DNA of 64,000 nucleotides from a virus. The notes below the pieces were generated by a model. It was not told the DNA's origin, did not search any database, and saw only the letters and a program-made list of their open reading frames with translations. Both the position numbers and the translations under genes were made by a program. Location of the stretch: positions 26,758 through 90,757 of IMG/VR virus record IMGVR_UViG_3300023202_000137. The stretch is one strand, 5' to 3'. Position 1 is the stretch's first letter. The number at the start of each line of letters is the position of its first letter. Below are positions 8,747-18,580 of the stretch, one piece after another.

Positions 8747-9465
8747 TAGATCTGTTTGAGGGCCTCGATGTGATCAAAGAATGCTCGACGGGAAGCATCG
8801 GAGAACTGCCCGCCAAACCCCATGCGGCCGTTCACGAAAGGCTGGGACCCGCTGTTGATCCCTAGGGCATCGTCTACGAAATCCGTGATCCCAGGAATCG
8901 CTTCCCACACCGGAGCCGTGACAGGGTTTGCATCGAGGTCGTTTTGGAACCCCTTGAGAACTACGTCGCCGTTGCTGTTGACCACCATGTCTAGCCGAAG
9001 GTGAAACCAGTCGTCGCTCGCCAACAAGAATGAATCTGTACCCCGTCGCAGACTGTTGGCAGCAGTGGCCGAGGGGATGCCGCTCACCATCGTACCCTTG
9101 CGAAGAACAAGTCGGAACGGCTCCTCGTTTTCGAGCCCCAACATGTAGGCATTGTCGTTGATGCTTTGACCCTGGGCACCGATGAAAAGAAACGGAGACC
9201 ACCCAGTGTTACCAGGGGACGCGCCTTTTTTGATAGCGCCTCGGATCGACCCCCCGAGAAGCAGCGGGTCAAAGTCGGTCGATGCCTGCGGTGTTGCACG
9301 CAGCCCAACCCCACCCGCTGCAGCCGTGAGGCTGTTCATGCCAAAGATGAATGACCCCCCTCCATTGGGAGGGGTGACACCAGAGGTAACCCCACGGTCT
9401 ACGACCCCAGCCCCGAGGATGTCGTTCATAAAACTCCAATCCAACTCAGACACGTTTACACCCAA
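8746..9465 (-). CDS. structural protein with lectin-like (ConA/LamG-type) fold
   Basis: A 239-residue protein. The pattern WFHLRLDMVVNSNGDVVLKG near residues 152-171, followed by GRMGFGGQF and a C-terminal FFDHIEALKQI, resembles laminin-G/concanavalin-like jelly rolls that occur as carbohydrate-binding modules on phage tails. Family assignment rests on pattern only. It lies next to the repeat protein 9481-10509 in the tail-tip operon. Confidence 0.7.
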   Translation of the reverse strand: MGVNVSELDWSFMNDILGAGVVDRGVTSGVTPPNGGGSFIFGMNSLTAAAGGVGLRATPQASTDFDPLLLGGSIRGAIKKGASPGNTGWSPFLFIGAQGQSINDNAYMLGLENEEPFRLVLRKGTMVSGIPSATAANSLRRGTDSFLLASDDWFHLRLDMVVNSNGDVVLKGFQNDLDANPVTAPVWEAIPGITDFVDDALGINSGSQPFVNGRMGFGGQFSDASRRAFFDHIEALKQI

Positions 9466-9480
9466 ACCCTTTCTCGCACA

Positions 9481-10509
9481 CTAGATCGTTTCCATGACCA
9501 CCGTTGGCCATCCGTCTTCATAGTTCTCGAACTGTTCCGTAGGCCCGAGGTCGTCGTCGAATTCCGCGAAGGTAAGATCTGTGCCTGGGCCAACGAACCC
9601 AAACAAATAGTTTTCGTTGCCGCCCCATTCTTCCTCGAAGTCTTCGACTTGCTCTGTTGCAGTATCAAAGTCTGCGAAGTCTAGCGAGCCCGAGGTCAGG
9701 TCTGTCTCTATGACGCCCGCACCCCCTCCAGGAGCTAGCAGCTCATCCACCAGAACCATCGAATTGCTGGGGTCCTGCAAGATGGTGAGCGTAGCGCCGC
9801 TTGGGCTGCCAGTTGCCCTGGCCGCACTTGCGGTAACCGCTGCAGCTAGCCCTGCAGCAATTGCCGTTTCGTTGTCCCCGTCGGCAACGAACGATGCCGT
9901 AATCGGCGACACCACCGAGTTTTCGTCGATGACTCCGAAGGTGATTCGCCACTCTCCATCTGCAGCAATGTCGATGCGGACACGTACTGGTGTGAAGGAC
10001 ACGAGAAACGGATCGTTGTCCCACTCTTCCTCGAAGTCCTCGAAGGCTTCCGGGATAGCAGAGTCAAAGACAGCCGCCGCCGTACTGACCAGCTCGTCGC
10101 TGAAGTTCTGATTGTCTAACCAGCCTTCCTCGAAGTCTTCAAAGGATTCCAGCACTCCAATGCTTTGGTCGAACTGTGCATTCGAAAGGTCTGCAAGCTC
10201 AAAGGCTGTTTTGAAGTCGTCGTTGCCCCATCCAAGCTCGAACCCGTCGAACGCGACAGTTGGCGGGGAACTCTGGTTGAATGCTGCGTACTCTTCTTTG
10301 CTGGCTTTGGTCAGAACGTTCCAGAAAATTGCATCGCCAGGGTTTGGTCCGCCAACCTCAAAATCAAGGTTTGCTACGTTGCAGTCAATTAGCGTCCCTG
10401 TGAGAGCAGACACGGCATCGAGAGAAGCAGCGAGCCCAACAAGGACCCCCATGTTCCCGCCCATTGCTGATTGCCCAGCGAGGGTCCCCTCCATTTCGAT
10501 GATGGCCAT
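9481..10509 (-). CDS. tail-region protein with repeated FEDFEEEW motif
   Basis: A 342-residue acidic protein. A short motif of the form (F/V)E(D/N)(F/Y)E(E/D)(E/G)W, usually followed by Asn or Asp, occurs near residues 122-130, 156-163, 288-295 and 327-334, with a divergent copy FDGFELGWGND at 87-97. Copies are preceded by F/A-rich acidic spacers. A roughly 100-residue beta-rich domain (about 170-270) is inserted between copies three and four. No function is known to me. Position after baseplate J suggests a virion component. Confidence 0.75.
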   Translation of the reverse strand: MAIIEMEGTLAGQSAMGGNMGVLVGLAASLDAVSALTGTLIDCNVANLDFEVGGPNPGDAIFWNVLTKASKEEYAAFNQSSPPTVAFDGFELGWGNDDFKTAFELADLSNAQFDQSIGVLESFEDFEEGWLDNQNFSDELVSTAAAVFDSAIPEAFEDFEEEWDNDPFLVSFTPVRVRIDIAADGEWRITFGVIDENSVVSPITASFVADGDNETAIAAGLAAAVTASAARATGSPSGATLTILQDPSNSMVLVDELLAPGGGAGVIETDLTSGSLDFADFDTATEQVEDFEEEWGGNENYLFGFVGPGTDLTFAEFDDDLGPTEQFENYEDGWPTVVMETI

Positions 10510-12041
10510 TAGAGATCTAGTCCGGTGTCTCCGTTGATGATTGTGACGTTACCAATGATCGGGAACTCGTCGTTCTCAAGCGGTACGTCTCGATCACTCA
10601 GGTTCAGCAAAAAGTCCTCGAAGGAATCACCGATCTTTCGTACCCCGCTCGTGTCGCGCACGGCGTTGTAAACATCGGAGAAAGCAACCTCGCCCGCAGG
10701 ATTTCCGCTCGCATCTTTGAAGTTGAATCCAAAGTCTACGTTGGGGTTTGGGATTTCATCACCGCTTGCATCGGTTGTGACCAAGTCGAAGAATGCTTGA
10801 AGGCTCGCAAGTATCGCAGCTCGCACCGTGGCAGAGTTTGCCCCTTGCTGCAGAAACACGGTGGCCGAAATGTCGATAGCCAAAAATGAGGGGTCTACCA
10901 CGAACAGCTTGAATGTCACCGTGTTTGGAAATGTCTCGGTCACCTGTACCAGCACTGCGTCCTTTAGGGCGGTTGATGGAACGCCCCCCCCGGTGGGAAT
11001 GATGGTGAGCTGCCCTTGGTTCTCTGGGATCCCTGGGTCCTGGTCGGAGGTCAGCATCAAAGCACGAGCTACGCCGGGAACTTTGAGTGCGTTGATCTCG
11101 TAGTCTTCCCTTGCAACCGTTCGATTCAGAACACGGAGAGATAGCGGTGCCTGCAAGCGCGCAGTTGCAACACTCATCCGAGGCCCACCACCGCTGGCTT
11201 TCAGAAGGTTCTCTACCCCAACACGAACAGGATTCCCGAAGCTATCCTGAAAGGTGCCTTCCACTACCTGAATGTCGCCAACCTCAACGTTTCCATCCGA
11301 TCCACCGCCAATCTTAAAGTCGAACGTGATGGTTCCGGTGGGGATCAACCCCTGTATGCCGTCTCCAAAACGAACGCGTGCGCGGTCGTTTTGATCAACA
11401 GACACCGTGAAGTGACGGTCGGTTGCTTCGCTTTCCAGAAAGTTGTCTACCTCGGTAAAGGTTCCCTGGGGAGTGCTGATGACCATCGATCCGTCGAGGT
11501 ACGGAGTACGCAGAAGCAAAAACTCTTGGTCTCGAAGGCCGGTCGAAGCTCGCGTGTCCTGAACTGTCTCGCTGTTCTCAACGCTGACCCCTGTGATTTC
11601 TGCAGGGTCCGCACCTGCAGGGATGACGGCCTCTGCTAGAAGTTGGAAGCGCACCGGATCGGTGATCTCCAGAGTGCGAACGATGGTTCCAACAGGAAAG
11701 GTAACCGACCCAGGCGTTGGCCCGTCCGGCAGAAACAGGCGAGTGTCTACGCTTGCTGCGGTTTGCGTTGGAAGCTCGAAGCCTATGAGCTTTGCGAGTG
11801 CGATGATCGAACGTCGCTGGGTTGCTGTAACGATGAATGCTTCGTTTGCCTGGTTGTCCTGGTACAAGCCAAGAACGTCGCCGACGAACGCCATCAGCTC
11901 CATCAAAAGATTCCCGAAGCTCAGCACGTTGAAGTCGGTCCAGTCCGGGAAGATAGATCGAATCAACCGGATGAGTCGTTCACGAAGTGCGTCGAAATCC
12001 TTGTCGGTGTAGTCAACGCTGCGTGGGAGAATGGAAGTCAC
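10509..12041 (-). CDS. baseplate wedge protein, Mu gp47/P2 gpJ family
   Basis: A 510-residue protein of the Baseplate_J family (equivalent in role to T4 gp6). The conserved region includes APLSLRVLNRTVAREDYEIN, VPGVARALML and the 'GQLTIIPTGGG...ALKDAVLVQV' region near residues 310-380. The N-terminal segment (DYTDKDFDALRERLIRLIRS) is typical for the family. It overlaps the gp25-like gene by 4 bases. It polymerises into the baseplate ring around the hub. Confidence 0.93.
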   Translation of the reverse strand: MTSILPRSVDYTDKDFDALRERLIRLIRSIFPDWTDFNVLSFGNLLMELMAFVGDVLGLYQDNQANEAFIVTATQRRSIIALAKLIGFELPTQTAASVDTRLFLPDGPTPGSVTFPVGTIVRTLEITDPVRFQLLAEAVIPAGADPAEITGVSVENSETVQDTRASTGLRDQEFLLLRTPYLDGSMVISTPQGTFTEVDNFLESEATDRHFTVSVDQNDRARVRFGDGIQGLIPTGTITFDFKIGGGSDGNVEVGDIQVVEGTFQDSFGNPVRVGVENLLKASGGGPRMSVATARLQAPLSLRVLNRTVAREDYEINALKVPGVARALMLTSDQDPGIPENQGQLTIIPTGGGVPSTALKDAVLVQVTETFPNTVTFKLFVVDPSFLAIDISATVFLQQGANSATVRAAILASLQAFFDLVTTDASGDEIPNPNVDFGFNFKDASGNPAGEVAFSDVYNAVRDTSGVRKIGDSFEDFLLNLSDRDVPLENDEFPIIGNVTIINGDTGLDL

Positions 12042-12469
12042 ACCAGCACCTCAACTGTGTCTGGGCCCAGCAACACTTGGTTGCCTGGCACGTTCTGATC
12101 GATGAAAGCCCAGACCACCTTGAGCACCATCTGGTTTTGCTCGTCGATTCGCTCGGGCTCTATCAGCTCGATGTCGAGCACGCGAACCCTGGTATCCTGA
12201 CGTGCGAGAGCTTCCTGCGCAAAGATGCGGGCCTTCTCTCTGTTCGCCGGACTATTGTTTGCGTGACGCAACGTGTAAAGGAGCGACCCGGCTTCGGTGC
12301 GCCACGGAAGCTCCCCTTGGGCCACCGCAGATGCAGCCCGGGTTCCAAGCACCTGACCGATGGTCGCGCGAATTAGCGACGACGCTTCGGCGTGCGCAAA
12401 GTCTCCCTTGCCGTCCCGTTGGAACGGTCGTATCAGGCCCGACCCTAGAAACGACTTGAAGCTGCTCAT
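12038..12469 (-). CDS. gp25-like baseplate wedge protein (GPW/gp25 family)
   Basis: A 143-residue protein matching the T4 gp25/P2 gpW-like family. An N-terminal 'GLIRPFQRDGKGDFAHAEA' segment is followed by a helix, then LPWRTEAGSLLYTLRHANN, and a beta-hairpin carrying RVRVLDIELIEPER. Gene order gp25-like then J-like is the usual one. The protein nucleates sheath polymerisation at the baseplate. Confidence 0.92.
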   Translation of the reverse strand: MSSFKSFLGSGLIRPFQRDGKGDFAHAEASSLIRATIGQVLGTRAASAVAQGELPWRTEAGSLLYTLRHANNSPANREKARIFAQEALARQDTRVRVLDIELIEPERIDEQNQMVLKVVWAFIDQNVPGNQVLLGPDTVEVLV

Positions 12470-12473
12470 GCCC

Positions 12474-13187
12474 TCACACCGGAATCGCGTTGCGTACGTT
12501 CGAGATTATATCTACCACGCTATTGAGTAGTTGCACGAGGTCTTCCAGTGACTCGGGGTCTCCAGCCCCGCTGATGTCTATGGGGCTCTGCCCGATAAGG
12601 GGCAGAATGATGTTGACCGAATCGAGCAACGCTCCGAGAGATCCAAGTGAGTTGGCAACGTTCGTTGCCGACGTGTCTACGTCTGTCTGTGCGCACTCAA
12701 GGAACTGATCGAGGTTGGGGTCGTTCAAGGCTTCTGCCTGCTCAACTAGCAAGGCAATGCGTTCGGTGTCTTCTAGAAGTTTCTCTAGAGTACCAACTGC
12801 TCCCTCCAAAAACGCAATGACGGCATCGAGTGTTCCCACGATGAAAAGCGGCGCAGAGATCTGAGGAACGAGCGCGAGCAGTTGGGAGATCTTCTCTTGA
12901 AGGTCCGGGATGCAGTCCAAGATCGGACTCGGGTTGAGCTGGGAGATTGCTTTGGGCACTGCGAGTACGCAATCAAACAGTGTTTGAATCGTGCCGATGA
13001 TATCGAACAACGGTTTCATCGGAGCAAGTGCGGTACCGGCTTGTGCCATGATGTTGGCCGCAGGTACTTCAGGAAGCTCGATCTCTGCCACACTCTGCTG
13101 AATGCTTTGTAGAGTCGCCCCACCCGGGAAGGTGATGGTCAGTGCCGGTGGTGGGTCTGGGAGCTGGACGCAATCTGCGATAGCCAT
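12474..13187 (-). CDS. hypothetical helical baseplate-region protein
   Basis: A 237-residue protein with long amphipathic helices rich in Leu, Ile and Ala and few basic residues. I do not recognise it. Being placed between the spike (gpV-like) and gp25-like genes, it is probably a baseplate accessory or assembly protein. Hydrophobic stretches are too short and interrupted to call membrane segments. Confidence 0.7.
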   Translation of the reverse strand: MAIADCVQLPDPPPALTITFPGGATLQSIQQSVAEIELPEVPAANIMAQAGTALAPMKPLFDIIGTIQTLFDCVLAVPKAISQLNPSPILDCIPDLQEKISQLLALVPQISAPLFIVGTLDAVIAFLEGAVGTLEKLLEDTERIALLVEQAEALNDPNLDQFLECAQTDVDTSATNVANSLGSLGALLDSVNIILPLIGQSPIDISGAGDPESLEDLVQLLNSVVDIISNVRNAIPV

Positions 13188-13196
13188 GTGTACCTC

Positions 13197-13772
13197 TCAA
13201 ATTGGTTTGTTGCTCGGCGTCACTTTGCGTCCTTTGATTTGAACGTTTGGCGCGTCGATGTTCACGATACCAATGGACTGAATGTCCACCGATGTTGTTC
13301 CTTGAATCGTGATGCTGTTTTCCTCCGCGTTCATCTCTATCAGGTCGCCAGTCTTGCGGTTGATGATCTGCAGCACGCGCCCATCCTGCGTGTCGTCCAG
13401 AAGGATACCCCAATTCTCGCTGCTCCAGATCTGAGCATCTAGTTTTCCCGCAACCTCTGCAGGAATTTCGTCGCGACCTTGGGATGCTGCCTGATAGTAT
13501 GGGTGGTCTGGGTCACCACGGTTAAACCAAATCGCAACGGCTGCTCCGAGGCGAGGTACGCCATCGAACCCAACACCCTTGGATCCACCTGCAGCCGGGC
13601 CACCAAGGGGAAATGCCCATGCACTCGACGGCTCAATGAGCCCTGGGATCTTCACCTTGACTCGACGAAGCTCCGGGTCTCGGTCAACAACTTCTCCAAT
13701 ATACATCCCGAAAAATCGTTGCTCTTCGTCGTCATATTGCCCGTCGTCGAATCCACTGAAGCCACCCATCAC
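13197..13772 (-). CDS. baseplate assembly protein V / gp5-like spike with OB domain
   Basis: A 191-residue protein. The N-terminal OB-fold signature of the Mu gp45/P2 gpV/T4 gp5 family is visible: FFGMYIGEVVDRDPELRRVK, then PRLGAAVAIWFNRGDPDHPY near residues 90-110. A short C-terminal beta-helix-like part (ENSITIQGTTSVDIQSIGIV) forms the probable needle base. It overlaps the hub gene by 4 bases. Confidence 0.92.
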   Translation of the reverse strand: MMGGFSGFDDGQYDDEEQRFFGMYIGEVVDRDPELRRVKVKIPGLIEPSSAWAFPLGGPAAGGSKGVGFDGVPRLGAAVAIWFNRGDPDHPYYQAASQGRDEIPAEVAGKLDAQIWSSENWGILLDDTQDGRVLQIINRKTGDLIEMNAEENSITIQGTTSVDIQSIGIVNIDAPNVQIKGRKVTPSNKPI

Positions 13773-14974
13773 GTACCTCGCTTTATTGGGTTGGGATGGA
13801 ATGTGGTTTCGCCGCTCATCTCATTAACACGTTCAAACAGCTCGTTTCCTTCTTTCACTTGCTTGGTGTTCTTGTCCGCATCCGTGTCGCTTCCCCCGAG
13901 TGCTACTCGCAAGGCGCTTCCGCGTCGCAGATTGATTGCCTGATCGTAGCCGTTGCCCGTGATCGTGTGTTTGGAAACAGCCACGTAGTATTTCCCAGAC
14001 AGGTAGTCCCCCATCCCCCCAACCTCGATCACGCGCTTGGCTGTCAGGGTAGGGTCTCCCACGATATTCAACTTCATCTTGATTCGCTCACGCGAGGCTT
14101 TGCGAAATCGTGCGTCAGCCTCTCGCTTTGCCTGCCGCTCATTCTTTGCCGACGAGTAGTGTCGCGTACCTGTCGCGTTCCGATCCTGGATGCTGGTTTC
14201 TCCGGTGCGTGGGTCGACTACCTCTATCTGATTACCTAGCTCCGTCCTCGACGTTTTCGAGTCTGACCCTTCCCCCTCAAACTCTTTTTTCGTTTCCGGG
14301 TCTCGACCTTTGACTCTGATGTTTGCTGGTTGGTGTGCGAGATTGGCGTCCAACTCAAAGCTGATGATGTCCCCCCGACCAGGGTCGGTGAAATATTGAA
14401 GACGATGGGTTGGTTGCGTGTCGAACTCTTCCTCATGCCAATGCAATCCCGTGTGATCCACGTAGAAGGTGAATCCTTCCTTGTTTGCAAGTCGCTTGAG
14501 TAGCCGGGCGTCGGTCTCTGCAGCCTGCACGATGGTCTCGAACTCTTCGTCGGTATTCTCGACGAAGAGAAAGTTCCTGTCGAACCCGTTCTCTATAGCG
14601 ATCTGTCGCACCACATCTGATCGACGTACGTTGTTGAAGGTGCGAGTCTTTTGCTCGCGGTCCATAAGTACGCTTGTCGCTAGTGCCTCTACTGTGAGAT
14701 CGATACCCCCTCGAACCTTTTTGACCACCACCTGTCGTGGCGGGTGCATGTTGCCAATGTACCCCCAGGCCACTTCGAGCAATTGACCACGAGCCCAGGT
14801 TTCGTCGTCAATCATTTCCAAGTCCCAGTTATCGAGCTTGATAATGCATCGGTCAGCCATTCGTGCGTTGTCTTCGAACTCGAAGGACATAAGACGATCT
14901 TGCAGGTCCACACGCCGGTCTGAGTCATCCCCCCCGACAATACGAATGGAAACTACAGGACCGTCACGGCTCAC
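13769..14974 (-). CDS. baseplate hub protein, gpD/gp27 family
   Basis: A 401-residue protein of the late-control gpD family. It begins GPVVSIRIVGGDDSDRRVDL and DRLMSFEFEDNARMADRCII, followed by a typical 'FNNVRRSDVVRQIAIENGFD' segment near residues 110-130 and a hub domain around LLKRLANKEGFTFYVDHTGL. It forms the threefold hub between tube and spike. It sits immediately downstream of the LysM-like gene with a 1-base spacing. Confidence 0.92.
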   Translation of the reverse strand: MSRDGPVVSIRIVGGDDSDRRVDLQDRLMSFEFEDNARMADRCIIKLDNWDLEMIDDETWARGQLLEVAWGYIGNMHPPRQVVVKKVRGGIDLTVEALATSVLMDREQKTRTFNNVRRSDVVRQIAIENGFDRNFLFVENTDEEFETIVQAAETDARLLKRLANKEGFTFYVDHTGLHWHEEEFDTQPTHRLQYFTDPGRGDIISFELDANLAHQPANIRVKGRDPETKKEFEGEGSDSKTSRTELGNQIEVVDPRTGETSIQDRNATGTRHYSSAKNERQAKREADARFRKASRERIKMKLNIVGDPTLTAKRVIEVGGMGDYLSGKYYVAVSKHTITGNGYDQAINLRRGSALRVALGGSDTDADKNTKQVKEGNELFERVNEMSGETTFHPNPIKRGT

Positions 14975-15313
14975 CTAGAAAAGCTCTCGTCGTTTGGGGT
15001 TGAATATTTCCTCGCGCACAGTTCTCTCTGATGGGACAAAAAGAACCGTACCTTCCTCCAGCTCTAGCGTTGGATCGTGAATTGGGTTTGGCTGAAAATC
15101 AGCAATGATCCACCAAAGGCCTGATGGGCGCTCGGTCACTCCTTTGAAGTACCTGCCCGCAATCGTGAACAGACTTTCCCCCGCAGAAACCAAGTGCTGC
15201 ACGTTATCGTTCAAGTCCTGAAAGCGAAACGGAACGCGCCGTGTCAGGACGCGAACGCCGTTTGCTTCGATGGCGCTTGTGAACTCGTGTCGGCTGTTGA
15301 GTCGTGGAGGCAT
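14975..15313 (-). CDS. LysM-like / gp53-type baseplate protein
   Basis: A 112-residue protein with a LysM-type segment: LVSAGESLFTIAGRYFKG near residues 41-58, a WWIIADFQPNP block, and a closing 'LELEEGTVLFVPS'. In contractile tails such small LysM proteins (P2 gpX/T4 gp53-like) join the wedge to the hub. Overlap with the preceding gene is one base. Confidence 0.88.
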   Translation of the reverse strand: MPPRLNSRHEFTSAIEANGVRVLTRRVPFRFQDLNDNVQHLVSAGESLFTIAGRYFKGVTERPSGLWWIIADFQPNPIHDPTLELEEGTVLFVPSERTVREEIFNPKRRELF

Positions 15314-15885
15314 TACAGGTTTGCCCTTCTGCTCCCTTGAAAGAATACGTCCTCAGACACCATGCGAACGTCACGGATCTCTGCGAAGTTCACTGTCGCA
15401 ATGTAGATCAAAGGGCTTCCGTCGGTGGCAAACTGCAAGTAGCGGATTCGTAAATCATTCAGTGTGCACACGAGTGAAATCACCTTGGGCCAAATAAACA
15501 GAACGCGTGGAGGAGCCCCGCCCGCTACAGTTCTGGCGTTCGCACGAGGCACGGTCAGACTCTGCAGAAATCGCTTGAACAGCAGTATGTCTCTCGGGGG
15601 GGAGGGTGGGCCCGTCAGGTTTCGGTTGAGCTGCTCTTGCTGGCTCGCTTGGGCAAAGGCTGACACGTAGAATTGGACACCGGGGATTGTGTGCGGCCCA
15701 GTCCCAACGTACTGCCTGGTCGGGTGACTTTGGCCAACGATCTGCTTTTCGGCCCATCGCACATTGATGGATTCTTCCAACTCGGTCGGGTTGAAGGGGA
15801 ATTCGAACTCGCGTTGGTCCACACCTTCGAGGGGATCGACCAGAGTCAGAGTGCCACGGGCTGGGAATGCGGTACCTGGGAACAT
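15313..15885 (-). CDS. tube-initiator / contractile-injection-system tube-type protein
   Basis: A 190-residue protein. The segment FEFPFNPTELEESINVRWAE near residues 27-46 is the 'FNP-x-E-L' signature of proteins that cap the tail tube at the baseplate (CIS tube/T4 gp48-54-like role). The C-terminus RIRYLQFATDGSPLIYIATV fits the same beta fold. It lies between tape measure and LysM protein, the usual position. Confidence 0.85.
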   Translation of the reverse strand: MFPGTAFPARGTLTLVDPLEGVDQREFEFPFNPTELEESINVRWAEKQIVGQSHPTRQYVGTGPHTIPGVQFYVSAFAQASQQEQLNRNLTGPPSPPRDILLFKRFLQSLTVPRANARTVAGGAPPRVLFIWPKVISLVCTLNDLRIRYLQFATDGSPLIYIATVNFAEIRDVRMVSEDVFFQGSRRANL

Positions 15886-15887
15886 AG

Positions 15888-18326
15888 CTACACCGTAGGC
15901 ACCGGAGCGTGACTACGTCCAGCAGCAGATCGCTGCCCGTTGTTGGCTGCGCGAGCAATTTCTTCCCCATCCACCTGCACGCTTACCGTCTGTGGTCGCT
16001 CGACAAATTGTTCGAGCTTTTGAAGAAGCGTACGCATCATGTCCCCAGACCCCTCCTCCTGGCGTCGTGGATCCTGCTTGGATGCCACCACCTGGGCGAC
16101 CGATGGAGCACTCACCGGGCTGACTGTCGGAGCTGTGGGTGGCTTCTTTTCGCCTGGGCCAGAGGTCGGCGCGTCGCTGTTGAAGCCTAGATCGATGTCG
16201 AATCCAAAGAGGGAAGCAATGCCTTCGTTCACTCGCGCAGCGACGCTCAGGAACTTCAGTAGTTTGCTCGTGATGGCGTTCATGGCAGAGGTCCCAAGGT
16301 CTTTGACGAGCTGCCAGGATTTGGCGAAGTTCCCAGAGATTAGGTTTGCGATGATAGCAATGGTCGATGCAATGAGATTTGCGATGGGGGAGAACACCTC
16401 ACCAAGAACCTTCCAGACAAAACTCACCACGCGAACTGCTGCAGCGATCTGTTTCAATATCGGAACAATGAGCGTAACGCTGATCCCTGCTACGACTGCG
16501 AGCACTCGCCCAAGCGCTTCCCCTGCAGCCCTGAAGGCTTCAAATGCTGTTGCGTTTTCCTTGGGGTTTCCAGGTCCAGAAAACACGAACCCGAACGCCT
16601 CCCCGACTTCGCGAAGGGCTCCGACGAAAATATCGAACAGAGGTTCAACAAACGTAAAGCCAGCCTTGAGCCCTTCGATCAGTCCGTCGAAGAATCCCTT
16701 GATTCGATTCACGAGCACGAACACGCGAATAGCGAATCCTTTGACGCCTTGGTTTTCAGCCTTCGATAGCTCCTCTTGAACTGCACCAGAGAATCCACCC
16801 TGTGAAAACAGTTGCGCCATGGCTTGGAAAAATAGCTTCACACGCTCAAAGATTCCGCGAACTAGATCTCCGAACCCACCAAGATTTGCGTCAAACGCTG
16901 CTTTTACGAGCTTGAAGGCGACAACGAGACCACCAACAGCAAGCGCAAACGGAGCAACCGCAGCCAACGCGCCACCCAACAAAGCAACGAACCCGCTCAA
17001 GATCACACCCAAAAGAGCCAGACCACCTTGCACTAAAAGAAGCGTACCTGCTGCGGCGAGAAAGGCACTTCCAAAGACAAAGACACCAGCGACAATCTTC
17101 TGCATGTCCGGCCCAAGAGCTTGAAACCCTTTGATGACAGCATTGAGCGCGTTCGTTATGCCTTCGACAAAGGGGCGGAATATTTCAGCGAATGGCCGAC
17201 CGAACACAATCGCCAAAGTCTGCAAAGTACCACCCAGCAAGGTTTTCTGACCTTCAAACTTATCGAGAAGTTGATCCTTGAACTCTTTGGCTGTTCCCTC
17301 TGCATTGGCCATCTTTCGTCGAAGTTCCTCGATTGCTTCGGCCCCCCGCAGTGTTACCTGCTCACCATCTCTCACTACCTGGGTTGTTGCGCGCTGGATG
17401 GCATTGAACGCGAGCATCCCTCGTGCTCCGAACGCAGTAGCTAGTCGTTGCTGCCTCTGCTTGTCGGTCATGTTCTCGGTGGCACTTGCAAAGTCTAGTG
17501 AGATATCGATCAAAGATCGCATCTGCCCTGTTTGTTCGTCGAATACCTTCACCCCTTTTTCAGTGAGTTGTCGTTGTGCATTTTGGTCAGCACCAAGTCG
17601 TCGTACAGCTTCACGAAAGGCAGTAGCGGAACTCGACGCATCAATGTTGGCGTTTCGCAACTGACCGACCGTGATCAATGTATCATCCAGGGTTTGGCCG
17701 AATTGAGATCCCGCCGCCGCTGCTTTCGCAAGCCCAACACTGAAGTCGCGAGTTTGGAAATTGGTAAGCTGAGTCACACGCAGCAACTTGTCCGTCACAC
17801 CCCCAGCTTCCTCGGCTGCTATTCCATACGAGTTTAGGGTACCGACCACAGCTTCAGCAGCTCCAGCAACACCCAATTGCCCGAGAGATCCTGCAGCAAG
17901 ATCGAGCACCGGTAACAAGGTCTCGGTCGCCTGGGCTGCATTCTGCCCAGCGGTTGCTAGTGATGTCAGTCCAGAGACAGCTTGGTCGGGAGAGAACTGC
18001 GTTTCTATGCCTGCCTGGACCGCCGCCTCTTCAAGGGATTTCATCTCTGCCGTAGTGGCTTTGGTAACAGCCCCAACAGCAGCAACCGACTGCTCGAACT
18101 TACCTGCGGCACCTGCGAGAGCAAAGCTGGTTGCCAGACCCGCAGCTCCAACACCCGCAAGAATGAAACCAGCTTTTACCTGGCCCATCCCTTTGCCGAT
18201 TCGAGCTGCTGCAGCATCAGAAGTTGCAGCAGTTTGTTGTAGGTCGCGCTGTACGCTCTTGAATGTTGCAGCACCAAGGTTCTGGGCCGTAAAGACAAAA
18301 CCGAGACCCAGACTATTCAGCGCCAT
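15888..18326 (-). CDS. tail tape measure protein, TP901 type
   Basis: An 812-residue protein that sets tail length and fills the tube. The first 330 residues follow the TP901 tape-measure core (for example [40 protein letters not shown] and [19 protein letters not shown]). Hydrophobic segments lie at about 395-475 and 600-690. The C-terminal 80 residues are Pro/Ser-rich and probably disordered. It is the gene directly after the tail-assembly chaperone and its -1 frame extension, as in most tailed phages. Confidence 0.95.
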   Translation of the reverse strand: MALNSLGLGFVFTAQNLGAATFKSVQRDLQQTAATSDAAAARIGKGMGQVKAGFILAGVGAAGLATSFALAGAAGKFEQSVAAVGAVTKATTAEMKSLEEAAVQAGIETQFSPDQAVSGLTSLATAGQNAAQATETLLPVLDLAAGSLGQLGVAGAAEAVVGTLNSYGIAAEEAGGVTDKLLRVTQLTNFQTRDFSVGLAKAAAAGSQFGQTLDDTLITVGQLRNANIDASSSATAFREAVRRLGADQNAQRQLTEKGVKVFDEQTGQMRSLIDISLDFASATENMTDKQRQQRLATAFGARGMLAFNAIQRATTQVVRDGEQVTLRGAEAIEELRRKMANAEGTAKEFKDQLLDKFEGQKTLLGGTLQTLAIVFGRPFAEIFRPFVEGITNALNAVIKGFQALGPDMQKIVAGVFVFGSAFLAAAGTLLLVQGGLALLGVILSGFVALLGGALAAVAPFALAVGGLVVAFKLVKAAFDANLGGFGDLVRGIFERVKLFFQAMAQLFSQGGFSGAVQEELSKAENQGVKGFAIRVFVLVNRIKGFFDGLIEGLKAGFTFVEPLFDIFVGALREVGEAFGFVFSGPGNPKENATAFEAFRAAGEALGRVLAVVAGISVTLIVPILKQIAAAVRVVSFVWKVLGEVFSPIANLIASTIAIIANLISGNFAKSWQLVKDLGTSAMNAITSKLLKFLSVAARVNEGIASLFGFDIDLGFNSDAPTSGPGEKKPPTAPTVSPVSAPSVAQVVASKQDPRRQEEGSGDMMRTLLQKLEQFVERPQTVSVQVDGEEIARAANNGQRSAAGRSHAPVPTV

Positions 18327-18332
18327 CTCAAC

Positions 18333-18580
18333 CTACTTTGTTTTGCTTGCCTCTTTGATCGCTTTGGCTTCTGCCTTCCGCTGATCAGTAATCCTTTCGG
18401 CAAGCCAGTTCCTATGAGTCACCGTTAGCTCCAGGTAGTCAGACCGAGAAATCCCGTACCCGCTACCTCCGTGCTGACTCCAGAGTACACCAAACTCTAG
18501 CTCCTGACACTGCTCTGCATCTGGGATGATTCCGAGATATCCTCCTGCACCTGGGATCTCTTCTTGCTGCGAGAAAAAAA
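18333..18580 (-). CDS. -1 frame extension of the tail assembly chaperone
   Basis: A reading frame with no start codon of its own lies between the chaperone gene and the tape measure. It is in the -1 frame relative to the chaperone and stays open from the slippery run at 18574-18585 to a TAG at 18333-18335, 6 bases before the tape-measure ATG. The encoded residues include [20 protein letters not shown] and [16 protein letters not shown], followed by a Lys/Ala-rich helix. This resembles the T part of lambda G/GT-type chaperones. The joined product would be about 317 residues. Inferred, but the layout is classic. Confidence 0.8.
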
